DNA of 64,000 nt from Planctomyces sp. SH-PL14 (lineage in GTDB: Bacteria; Planctomycetota; Planctomycetia; Planctomycetales; Planctomycetaceae): NCBI RefSeq assembly GCF_001610835.1, contig NZ_CP011270.1, positions 3,304,001-3,368,000 on the forward strand, read 5' to 3'. The notes beneath the pieces were generated by a model. That model had not been told where the DNA came from. It was given only the letters and a program-made list of their open reading frames with translations, and ran no database searches. Both the position numbers and the translations under genes were made by a program. Shown piece by piece: positions 1-7,735 of the stretch (position 1 is the first letter of the stretch; each line of letters opens with the position of its first letter).

Positions 1-83
1 CGTCATCGATCCCGCCGACATTGGACCAACCGCTGAACGCTGACGGCTGACCGCTGACAGCACCTCGTCCGAAAGATCGTGTT

Positions 84-1391
84 GTGAACGACCTGAAGCG
101 TGTTTCCATCCTGGGCGTCCTGTTCCTCGTGATCCTCCGGATCTCGATCGGATGGCAGTTCCTGTACGAAGGACTCTGGAAGTACAACACGCTCCGCTCC
201 AACACCCCCTGGACCGCAGACGGCTACCTCAAGACCGCCCAGGGCCCCTTCCGCGACACGTTCCGCGCCATGACCGGCGATCCGGATGACCTCGGCTGGC
301 TCAACTACCAGGCGATGAGCGACAAGTGGGACCGCTGGGCCGGACGGTTCACGCAGCACTACGGACTCAACGAACAACAGCAGGGCCGTCTCCGGGCCCT
401 CCTCGATCCTCCGGCGCAGTTCGAACGGGCGATCGGCGCGCTCCCCGCCGGCTTCGATCCCAAGGCTCTCCCCCCGGTCGCCAAGATCGAGGGCAGCAAG
501 ATCATCGTCACCGGACCGATCACGCCGCTGGAGATGGTCCAGCTCGAGAAGTCTCTCGGCGTTCAGGACCAGGGGGGCAAGTCCTACGCCATCGTGAACG
601 AGTGGGGCGAAGTCCAGCGCGACACGGACAAGAACCCGATCCCCGTTCCGAAGGAGATCACCGACTTCCTGGCCAACATGGAGGCGGTCCGCAAGCAGGC
701 CAACACGCTCACCTTCCGGCAGAAGCTGAAGGGCTCGCTGGCGGTCGACCCGGACCGGGTCGGCGTCGTGTGGGACCCCAAGACCCGCGACCTCCAGTAC
801 GGCCCGCCGCAGGGGGATGAGGGACGGAACGACATCGTCCGCTACGGCGAGATTCAGGAGTACAAGGACACGCTCGCCCAGTACGACAAGGCGCTCAAGC
901 AGGCGAAGATCGACTTCCAGCTCGATCACGCCGAGCGGCTTGGCAAGCTCGTGGCGGAGAAGCGGGCCAAGCTCGTCGGCCCGATCCGGGCGATGGAGAC
1001 GGAACTGAAGCTCGAGGCGACGAAGCTCCTCAGCGGCAACCAGATTGCTCGCGGCGCCGTTCCGCCGGAGAACACCCCCGGCTATCGGGCCAGTATGCAG
1101 GCGATGTGGGGGCTTCTGATTCTCGGGCCGCTGCTGATCCTCGGGCTGGGAACGCGTCTGGCGGCCCTCGCCGGGGCGGTGATGGTTCTTTCGTTCTACC
1201 TCGTGATGCCGCCGTGGCCCGGTGTTCCGCAGGCTCCTGGACCGGAGCATAGTTTTGTCGTCAACAAGAACCTGATTGAGGTTCTGGCGCTGCTGGCGAT
1301 CGCGGCTTTCCCGACGGGAACGTGGTTCGGGATCGACGGCATTTTCTATCGGCTCTTTCGCCGGCCGACGGTCGAGACGATGAAGCGGTAA
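84..1391 (+). CDS. DoxX-like integral membrane protein with large soluble insert
   Basis: The 435-residue product starts at GTG. A first membrane segment at about residues 8-30 carries RISIGWQFLYEGLWK, the DoxX/SURF4-like opening. A long charged, probably coiled soluble region follows (about 45-330). Three hydrophobic segments close the protein (about 345-430). DoxX proteins are normally about 130-150 residues, so the roughly 300-residue insert after the first helix is the odd part; similar long forms are known from planctomycetes. Function is not established; DoxX members are linked to redox and membrane stress. The start is weakly supported because no clear ribosome binding site precedes it. 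Repeat copy A follows. Confidence 0.75.
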   Translation: MNDLKRVSILGVLFLVILRISIGWQFLYEGLWKYNTLRSNTPWTADGYLKTAQGPFRDTFRAMTGDPDDLGWLNYQAMSDKWDRWAGRFTQHYGLNEQQQGRLRALLDPPAQFERAIGALPAGFDPKALPPVAKIEGSKIIVTGPITPLEMVQLEKSLGVQDQGGKSYAIVNEWGEVQRDTDKNPIPVPKEITDFLANMEAVRKQANTLTFRQKLKGSLAVDPDRVGVVWDPKTRDLQYGPPQGDEGRNDIVRYGEIQEYKDTLAQYDKALKQAKIDFQLDHAERLGKLVAEKRAKLVGPIRAMETELKLEATKLLSGNQIARGAVPPENTPGYRASMQAMWGLLILGPLLILGLGTRLAALAGAVMVLSFYLVMPPWPGVPQAPGPEHSFVVNKNLIEVLALLAIAAFPTGTWFGIDGIFYRLFRRPTVETMKR

Positions 1392-1432
1392 GCGGCTTTG
1401 CGGAGAGCCAACCGATTGGCCGCGTCCCTACA

Positions 1433-1745
1433 CCGGGTCCAGGGGCACCCTGGTGGGGAGTGCAGAGGGGCAACGCCCCTTTGCCCGCCGGAGGCCTGGC
1501 CGTCGAGAGATGTCTGAAGGAGATCGTGTCCAAGCGCGGACACCGTGCCGTATGCCCCCCCACCAACACGCTGGGATTCCAGGGCGAGCGGTCGAGTCCT
1601 CTACGCCGGTACTACAAAGGGGACGTCCGTTGCTCACCACGGTTCCTCAACGAAAATGCCTCCGGCGGCAAGGGGGTGAGACCCCCTTGACCCCGGCTGC
1701 CGTCGCACGTTGGGTTTGAGCTACGGGCGTCGTGCCGGCAACGAC
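1433..1745 (+). repeat. Intergenic palindromic repeat, copy A (forward)
   Basis: This copy defines the forward orientation used here. Its order is: left end GGGTCCAGGGG with a CCAGGGG/CCCTGG hairpin; a GGGGC-AAC-GCCCC hairpin; GCCCGCCGGAGGC; AAGGAG; a GTGTCC-AAGCGC-GGACAC hairpin; a paired block around GGGGACGTCCG; ACCACGGTTCCTCA; GCCTCCGGCGGC; an AAGGGGG/CCCCCTT hairpin; TTGACCCCGG; CACGTTGGGTTTGAGC; and a tail with GTCGTGCCGGCAA. It fills most of the gap between the DoxX-like gene and the next membrane gene. Confidence 0.93.
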
Positions 1746-1858
1746 ATTGTGAATTCCCGACATGATTTCAAAGCCGCTCTGCACACCGGTTTGACACCGG
1801 CAAGCCCCCCGGTCAGCATGGCCGAAACCACGACTCTCTTGTGCCGCAGGCCCGCATC

Positions 1859-2269
1859 ATGCCGGACGTGGAAGCCGAAGAAGACGACGGGCTGGGAAGT
1901 CTCGCCCAGTCCGGCCGCAAACAACATCTCCGCACCGCCCGGACGACGATGTTCGTCATCGGGGGGATCACCTTCGTCGCCAACCTGGCCATGGCCCTGG
2001 GGACTCAGGACGCTGCGCTCAAGATGACGGGCTTCGGGTTCGCAGGGGTCGGCTTCACCTACTTCATCCTCGGGGCCTTCATCTACGCGGCGCCGGTCGC
2101 CTGCACCATCCTGGCTCTCATCCTGTACGTCGCCGGCTGGGCCATCTCGGCCGCGATGAACCCCGTGATGCTCGCCAACAACATCGTCATCAAGATCATC
2201 ATCGTGATGGCTCTCGTGCGGGCGGTTCAGGCCGCCATCGCCTACCAGCGCGAGGCGGTCGTCCTATGA
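1859..2269 (+). CDS. Small hydrophobic membrane protein, hypothetical
   Basis: The 136-residue product has an acidic/polar N-terminus (about 1-30) and then four hydrophobic stretches (about 32-52, 57-80, 82-103, 108-128). It resembles no family I can name. Its last codons overlap the start of the CPBP protease gene as ATGA, and that gene overlaps the next one in the same way, so the three look like one coupled transcription unit. The ATG at 1859 is chosen over an upstream TTG at 1841; neither has a strong ribosome binding site. The operon context suggests a membrane job shared with the protease. Confidence 0.6.
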   Translation: MPDVEAEEDDGLGSLAQSGRKQHLRTARTTMFVIGGITFVANLAMALGTQDAALKMTGFGFAGVGFTYFILGAFIYAAPVACTILALILYVAGWAISAAMNPVMLANNIVIKIIIVMALVRAVQAAIAYQREAVVL

Positions 2270-3177
2270 CGGATCGGGCCACCGGTGAGATGCCGTGGGA
2301 CGGGAACGGACACGCCTTCAGCGGCGCGGCGCCGCTCCCCTCGCTCCTCGACCCCGCCCTGCCGCCGGCGGAAACGACGACCCGCGAATGCGGCCGCTGC
2401 CGCAAGCCCCACGATTCGGCCGCCCCCCGCTGCCCCACCTGCGGCGCCCGTAATCCCGACGCCACGGCGACTTCGCAATCCCATCCGCGCCCCGGGGGCA
2501 CGGCGTCCGCCGCGCCCGACGCCCGGCCGAGCGATCTCCGCCCCTTCGCCGTCGTGATGTGGACGTTTGCCGCCCTCCTGCTGCAGTCGGTCCTGTTCGC
2601 CGTGATCGCGGCCGCCGGCGGACACGGAGACTTCGGCGTCGCGAGCCAGCTCACGTGGATCTCGATCCTCGAAGCGGTCGACACCGTCCTCGTCTTCCTC
2701 GCCGCCATGATGCTGTGGAACATCGCGTCGCCGCGCGATTCCCGGCGGCCGCTGCTCGCGTGGGTCGGCGCCTGGCCCGCACTCGCCGCGGCGCTCGCCA
2801 TCAACCTGGGCTACCACCGCTGGTTCGAGGGGTTCGGCATCGCCACCCAGGACCTGCCGATCGACCAGCAGGATCCCCGCATGATCGCCTGGGCCTTCGC
2901 GACGGTCTGTATCCAGCCGGCCCTCATCGAAGAATGGTTCTTCCGCGGCCTCGCTTGGAAGACGTTCCGCGATCACATGGGGCCGCATGGAACGGTGTGG
3001 GTGATCGCCGTCATGTTCGGGCTCGCCCACGTCGGCGCGTTCCTGAGCGTTCCCGTTCTGATCCTGGTCGGCGCGCTCCTGGGATACGCCCGGCTGTACA
3101 GCGGCGGGATCGCACTCCCGATCCTGCTGCACTTCGTTCACAATCTTGTCGTCAGTCTGTGGGACGCGTGGAAATGA
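2266..3177 (+). CDS. CPBP-family (CAAX-type) intramembrane protease with N-terminal zinc ribbon
   Basis: The 303-residue product has a cytoplasmic N-terminus with a two-CxxC zinc ribbon (ECGRCRKPH and RCPTCGARN, about residues 43-65), then a multi-spanning membrane domain. The ABI/CPBP signature is visible as EEWFFRG near residue 222 (the EExxxR catalytic motif), with FGLAHVGAF and a late HFVHN supplying the conserved histidines. The family includes CAAX prenyl endopeptidase relatives and bacterial immunity or regulated-proteolysis enzymes; the substrate cannot be told. The start overlaps the upstream gene (ATGA at 2266) and the end overlaps the next gene (ATGA at 3174), which supports translational coupling. 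Confidence 0.85.
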   Translation: MTDRATGEMPWDGNGHAFSGAAPLPSLLDPALPPAETTTRECGRCRKPHDSAAPRCPTCGARNPDATATSQSHPRPGGTASAAPDARPSDLRPFAVVMWTFAALLLQSVLFAVIAAAGGHGDFGVASQLTWISILEAVDTVLVFLAAMMLWNIASPRDSRRPLLAWVGAWPALAAALAINLGYHRWFEGFGIATQDLPIDQQDPRMIAWAFATVCIQPALIEEWFFRGLAWKTFRDHMGPHGTVWVIAVMFGLAHVGAFLSVPVLILVGALLGYARLYSGGIALPILLHFVHNLVVSLWDAWK

Positions 3178-4121
3178 TCGGTCGCATCTATCGGGTCGGG
3201 AGGCAATCGCCGCTCGTTCCGGCCTTCTGGGGGCTGCTGACGCTGGTCCTCGTCGCTCCCGCGGTCCTCGAACGCAATCCACACTGGGGACTGGCCGCGG
3301 TCCTGCCGGGCCTCTTCTTCCTCCGCTCCCTCCGACCCCTCGGGCGGCGCATGACGATCGAAGTTCAGGAGGACGGCCTCTACGAGACGGCCGAGGAGCG
3401 GCTGATTCCGTACGCCGACATCCAGTCGATCAAGATCGGCTACGTGACCCCTTCCTCGGCGGGCCGGATCCCGAACCGCAGGATCGACATCTCGACCGCG
3501 ACGGAGCACCTCGTCGTCCCCGCCGGCCGCGACGCGGGCGAACTGTACCGGTTCCTGATCGACCGGATCCCGGTCGCCGGCCTCTACGAAGTCCCGGACA
3601 AGCTCCAGAAACACTGGAACAACGCCGTCACCCTGTTCGGGGAGGAGATGGTCTGGGGCTACGCCGGACGATCGTACTTCCCGCCGCTCAGCCGGGCTCG
3701 CGGGATCGCGGCGATCCTGGGGCTCACGTTCGTCACCTGGATCATCGGCGGCACGATGATCGGCCGTGACGGCGCCCCCTGGATGGCGATGGGGATCCTC
3801 GGCTTCGCCGTCAGCAGCATCGTGGTCCTGGCGACCTTTGCCTCGACGCCGGAGAAGCGGCTGCAGAAGCTCGCTCCCCTCTCCGGCCTCATCATCACCC
3901 CCCGCGGCCTTGCGATGGTCCACGGCGAGATCTCCGGAAAGCTCCGCTGGGATGAAGTCCGCAAGATCGAGATGCTCAGCGTCCGCCCGTTCGCGCTGGC
4001 CCGCACCCCGCACGGACTGGCAGTGACGGTCGACGGCGCGACGATCCTGGTCCCGGACGTTTTCGAGAAGCCGCTCGCCAAGATCCACCAGCAGCTTCTC
4101 TACTACTGGCAGAAGGGATAG
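3174..4121 (+). CDS. Membrane protein with PH-like segments, hypothetical
   Basis: The 315-residue product starts at the ATG overlapping the CPBP stop codon. A paired hydrophobic segment at about residues 14-46 is followed by a soluble block whose pattern (MTIEVQEDGLY ... IPYADIQSIKIGY) resembles bacterial PH-like domains. A second hydrophobic pair lies at about 170-215, followed by another block (LRWDEVRKIEML) of similar design. This suggests two membrane-anchored PH-like modules, but that is inference from pattern only. It is the third gene of the coupled unit with the CPBP protease. No catalytic motif is seen. Confidence 0.65.
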   Translation: MIGRIYRVGRQSPLVPAFWGLLTLVLVAPAVLERNPHWGLAAVLPGLFFLRSLRPLGRRMTIEVQEDGLYETAEERLIPYADIQSIKIGYVTPSSAGRIPNRRIDISTATEHLVVPAGRDAGELYRFLIDRIPVAGLYEVPDKLQKHWNNAVTLFGEEMVWGYAGRSYFPPLSRARGIAAILGLTFVTWIIGGTMIGRDGAPWMAMGILGFAVSSIVVLATFASTPEKRLQKLAPLSGLIITPRGLAMVHGEISGKLRWDEVRKIEMLSVRPFALARTPHGLAVTVDGATILVPDVFEKPLAKIHQQLLYYWQKG

Positions 4122-4179
4122 CGTCCACGCGGAGGCGCTGTTGCGCCTCCCGTCTCCGACTCCCCAGGACTCGTCGCTC

Positions 4180-5919
4180 ATGTCGCGTCTGTCGCACCCG
4201 CTTCGTCTCGCGTTGGCCCTCCTCCTGGGACTCTTCTGCAGCCGCCCGGCGCTCGCCGAGCTCAAGACCTGGGACGGCAAGCACTCGATCGACAAGATCG
4301 ACGTCACGATCGTGTACTTCCTCCCCCGCGACCGCGCGCCGCTGGCGGACTGGAAGGATCGGGTCTCCTACTTCGCCAGGCGGATCGAGCAGTTCCACGC
4401 CCGCGAATACAACGGCCAGTCGACGCTCCGGACGATCGTTCATCCCGAGCCGCTCCGCTCCGCCCGCACGACAGAGCAGCTCCGCTCCGGCGACGGCGAC
4501 TTCATCTTCTTCCAGACGCTCCGCGAGACCGACGAAGCCCTCCGCTTTGGCCAGGACAAGACGGAGGGCGCCTTCCCGATCCTGCTCGTCCTGAGCGAGA
4601 TCAACTGGCGGCCGCTCGACGACTTCTACCGGCTCCGTCAAGAGGAGGGGAAACTCGTCTTCGAGGGGAACCTGAGCGGCGACCGGCACTTTCCTGGCTC
4701 CGGCCTCGGCGGGGCGCGGGCCACGTATCTCTCCCGCGAAGGGAAGGGATGGGGGCTCGTCAGTGCCGACGGCTGGCGGGTGCCGTACTGCGGCTCGGAC
4801 TGCGTCGTCTACCACGAAGGGGTCGGCCACACGGTCGGCCTGCCGCACCCCGAGCCCGGCAACGGTTCCGTCATGAGCCTGGCGCAGTACCGGGGCTGGA
4901 TCAGCGAGTCGTGGCTCGACGATGATCAGAAGCAGCGGCTGGGCTGGACGAAGCCGGAGACGCCGCTCGACCGCGAACGGGATCTCTACTCCGCGTTCCG
5001 GGCCCTCCCCGAGCCCAACGCTCCGGCGCCGGACGAGCCGGTCCGGCTGCGGCTCGACTGGCCGAAGGACGCCCAGGTCGCCTCCCTTCGCGTCCGCATC
5101 CAGACCGACGTTCTCGGTCCCTGGGTCGATGCCCCGACCGATCCGGCCGCGCCACAGTCGGTGTCGCTGGGGCGTTTCGATCGGCCCACACCCGTCAGCT
5201 ACCGGGTCGATGCCGCGCTCCAGGGGGGCGAGCGAGTCGAGCTGTGGGGTTACTTCCAGGTCCGCGCGGAGCGGGGACAAACGCCGCTCCCTCCCGTGTC
5301 CCGTCCGTTGCCGGAGTTTGCCCGCAACACGGGAGCGTCTTCGACCGCCGCGACCGGCTCCAGCCCCGCGACCGGAGAGCCGGTCGACCTCCTGAGCCGC
5401 ATCGACGTCGCGCGGGATACCGTCCAGGGGCAGTGGACGCTGGAAGAGGGCGTTCTCGAAAGCCCGAGCGCCTTCGGGGCGCGGATCGAGATTCCCTACG
5501 AGCCGCCGGCCGAGTACCGGATGATCGCCGTGGTCGAGCCGCTCGATGAGCCGAACGCCCTGATCCTCGGCCAGCGTTCCGGCGAGAACCGCTTCCTGAC
5601 CCTCCTGAACTTCGGCGAGAAGGAGAAGGCCCTCTCGGCGCTCGAGAACGTGGACGGGAAGAATGTCGGAGCGAACCTCACCACGGTCGCGGGGCCGCTC
5701 TTGCACAAGGGGGAGCCGTCCCAGGTGATCGTGACGGTCCGCAAGACGGGGGTGGAGGTGAGTGTCGACGGCCGGCGGATCATTGATTGGGAGGGGAGTC
5801 CGGAGTCGCTGAGTCTGTCGGACTACTGGTCGACGCCGAATGCGAAGCATCTTTTTGTGGGGGCGTATGCGTGCCGGTACCGCATCTCGCGGCTGACGCT
5901 GGTGCCACTGAACGACTGA
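4180..5919 (+). CDS. Secreted protein with metzincin-like HExxHxxGxxH motif and C-terminal lectin-like region
   Basis: The 579-residue product starts at the ATG before MSRLSHPLR and has a clear Sec signal peptide ending near RPALA. Around residues 212-224 the sequence reads YHEGVGHTVGLPH, an HExxHxxGxxH zinc-binding pattern as in metzincins, followed by a Met (SVMSL) about ten residues later that could be a Met-turn. The C-terminal third (about 410-575) looks like a beta-sandwich laminin-G/concanavalin-type domain (RIEIPYEPPAEYRM ... VEVSVDGRRI). Proteolysis outside the cytoplasm is the likely role; the substrate is unknown. Planctomycetes encode many such uncharacterised secreted proteins. 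Confidence 0.7.
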   Translation: MSRLSHPLRLALALLLGLFCSRPALAELKTWDGKHSIDKIDVTIVYFLPRDRAPLADWKDRVSYFARRIEQFHAREYNGQSTLRTIVHPEPLRSARTTEQLRSGDGDFIFFQTLRETDEALRFGQDKTEGAFPILLVLSEINWRPLDDFYRLRQEEGKLVFEGNLSGDRHFPGSGLGGARATYLSREGKGWGLVSADGWRVPYCGSDCVVYHEGVGHTVGLPHPEPGNGSVMSLAQYRGWISESWLDDDQKQRLGWTKPETPLDRERDLYSAFRALPEPNAPAPDEPVRLRLDWPKDAQVASLRVRIQTDVLGPWVDAPTDPAAPQSVSLGRFDRPTPVSYRVDAALQGGERVELWGYFQVRAERGQTPLPPVSRPLPEFARNTGASSTAATGSSPATGEPVDLLSRIDVARDTVQGQWTLEEGVLESPSAFGARIEIPYEPPAEYRMIAVVEPLDEPNALILGQRSGENRFLTLLNFGEKEKALSALENVDGKNVGANLTTVAGPLLHKGEPSQVIVTVRKTGVEVSVDGRRIIDWEGSPESLSLSDYWSTPNAKHLFVGAYACRYRISRLTLVPLND

Positions 5920-5947
5920 TGTGGGAGGCGTGCACAGTCGCCGGACT

Positions 5948-6272
5948 CATCTCGCCGGAACGGCTATGCCACCTCAAACCCAACGTGCTACGGCAGCCTG
6001 GGGTCAAGGGGGCCACGCCCCCTTGCCGCCGGAGGCACTTCCTATGAGGAACCGTGGGGCACAACGGACGTCCCCTTTTTGGCACCACCGTTGAGGACTC
6101 CCTCACATCACACCGCTGGCCTTGCAATCCCTGTGGGTTGGTAAGAGGGGGCATACGGTACGTTGTCCAAGCTTGGACACGTACTCCTTCAAACAGTTCT
6201 CGACGGCCAAAGCCTCCGGCGGGCAGGGGGTGGCCCCTGCACGCCACCAGGGCATCCGCCCTGGACCCGGTC
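5948..6272 (-). repeat. Intergenic palindromic repeat, copy B (reverse)
   Basis: This full copy sits between converging genes. Read on the minus strand, its first hairpin is CCAGGGCGGATGCCCTGG. Both sides differ from copy E (CCAGGGGCTCGCCCCTGG) yet remain paired. The GTGTCC block reads GTGTCCAAGCTTGGAC, and a two-base insertion follows the CCCCCTC motif. The outer tail is the most diverged of the ten copies. Confidence 0.92.
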
Positions 6273-6283
6273 GAATTCTCTTC

Positions 6284-7735
6284 TCAGCCCATCAGTTCCG
6301 CGATCGGACGGCCGTGATCCACAATCGGCGTCGGACGACCATTGAAGTCCTTGATGAACGTCTTCGTCGAGTCGATCCCCAGGTGGTGGTAAATCGTCGC
6401 CAGGAAATCGCCTGGACCACAGATCCGCTCGATCGAATCCTCGCCCCGCTTGTCGGTCGCCCCGACAAACCGGCCCGTCTGGATTCCCCCTCCCGCCCAG
6501 ATGTTCGAGAACGCCCGCGGCCAGTGGTCCCGGCCTGGCTGAATCGTCCCCGCCGCGGCGCTCGCATTCCCGGCGCCGGTGCTGGGGGAGTACTCGATCT
6601 TCGGCGTCCGGCCGAACTCTCCCGTCACGCAGACGAGAACCCGCTTGTCGAGACCCCGCTCGTAGATGTCCTCGATCAGGGCGGAAACCGCCCGGTCGTA
6701 GACTTCCGCCCGGAACCGCATCGCGTCGAAGACGTGATGGTTCACGGCGTGGTCGTCCCAGTTCTGCACCCGGCCGCAAAGCGGACCGCTCAGGCTCGTC
6801 GTCAGGATGTCGACCCCGGCCTCGACCAGCCGGCGGGCCAGCAGCAGCTGCTGCCCCCAGGCGTTCCGGCCGTACCGGTCGCGAACCTTGTCGTCCTCGC
6901 GCGACAGATCGAACGCCTCTTTCGTCTTGGGGTTCGTGAGCAGCGTCATCGCCTGGACCTCGAACTCGTCGAGGGCCGCCAGCTCCCGCTGCTGATCGAA
7001 CGTCCGCTCGAGCGTGTCGAGGTTCCGCCTCAGCTGCGAACGGCGATCCAGGTGCTGAACTTCGCCGGCGTCAGTCAGGCCGATGTTCGGCACCGAGAAG
7101 GTCGGCGCGCTCGGGTCGCCTGTCACGACGAACGGCGAACAGGCGTCGCCAAGATAGGCGGGCCCGTTGTACTCGAGCGGCGGATTGACTCCGACGTATC
7201 GCGGAAGCGGGTTCGTCCGCGGACCGTCCTTCGCCCGCATGTAGTTGGCGACCGTCATCCAGTCCGGGTACTTCGGTTTCGGCTTGTCGCGAGTGTCGGG
7301 ATCGCCGGAGAGGAGCTGCATCGACCCCGCCGGGTGTCCGCCCGCGGTCTGCCGCATCGAGCGGAGGACCGTGAACTTATCCGCGATCGCGGCATGCCGG
7401 GGGAGAAGCTCTGTGAACTGGAGCCCCGGGACCTTCGTGTCGATCACGTCGAACGGTCCGCGGTACTCAGACCCGGCGAAGGGCTTGGGATCGTATGAGT
7501 CGATGTGCGACAGCCCGCCGGGCTGCCACACCATGATCACGGCGTTCTTCTGCCGCGCGGGGGCCGTTCCGGTTTCGGCGGCCTGCAGGCTGTTGTGCGC
7601 CTGGAGGCGAAGCACCCCCGGCAGGCTCATCGTGGCAAAGCCCGCGAGCCCGGTCTGGAGGAAAGCGCGGCGGCGCGTTGCCAGCCCCCGCGGACCGGCG
7701 CAGTGAACAGGAGGGGAAGGTTGAGCGTGACTCAT
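6284..7735 (-). CDS. DUF1501 family protein (Tat-exported, sulfatase-like fold)
   Basis: The 483-residue product has a twin-arginine leader (TRRRAFLQTG, about residues 20-29). The DUF1501 hallmarks are AVIMVWQPGGLSHIDSYDPKP near the start of the mature chain, WDDHAVNHHVFDAM, VCVTGEFGRTPKI and GRDHWPRAFSNIWAGGG. The family has an alkaline-phosphatase/sulfatase-like fold and is massively expanded in planctomycetes, usually paired with DUF1549/DUF1553 cytochrome-like proteins. Its reaction is unknown. Its ATG overlaps the stop of the upstream PPC-like gene by four bases, and with the DUF1549 gene further upstream it forms a three-gene minus-strand operon. Confidence 0.93.
   Translation of the reverse strand: MSHAQPSPPVHCAGPRGLATRRRAFLQTGLAGFATMSLPGVLRLQAHNSLQAAETGTAPARQKNAVIMVWQPGGLSHIDSYDPKPFAGSEYRGPFDVIDTKVPGLQFTELLPRHAAIADKFTVLRSMRQTAGGHPAGSMQLLSGDPDTRDKPKPKYPDWMTVANYMRAKDGPRTNPLPRYVGVNPPLEYNGPAYLGDACSPFVVTGDPSAPTFSVPNIGLTDAGEVQHLDRRSQLRRNLDTLERTFDQQRELAALDEFEVQAMTLLTNPKTKEAFDLSREDDKVRDRYGRNAWGQQLLLARRLVEAGVDILTTSLSGPLCGRVQNWDDHAVNHHVFDAMRFRAEVYDRAVSALIEDIYERGLDKRVLVCVTGEFGRTPKIEYSPSTGAGNASAAAGTIQPGRDHWPRAFSNIWAGGGIQTGRFVGATDKRGEDSIERICGPGDFLATIYHHLGIDSTKTFIKDFNGRPTPIVDHGRPIAELMG

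Noticed and set aside
1322-1719. Open frames of 60-150 codons within each repeat copy
   Set aside because: The frames differ between copies, are broken by indels and end at different points, while paired bases are conserved. Only the short GTGTCC frame is kept, as a finding.
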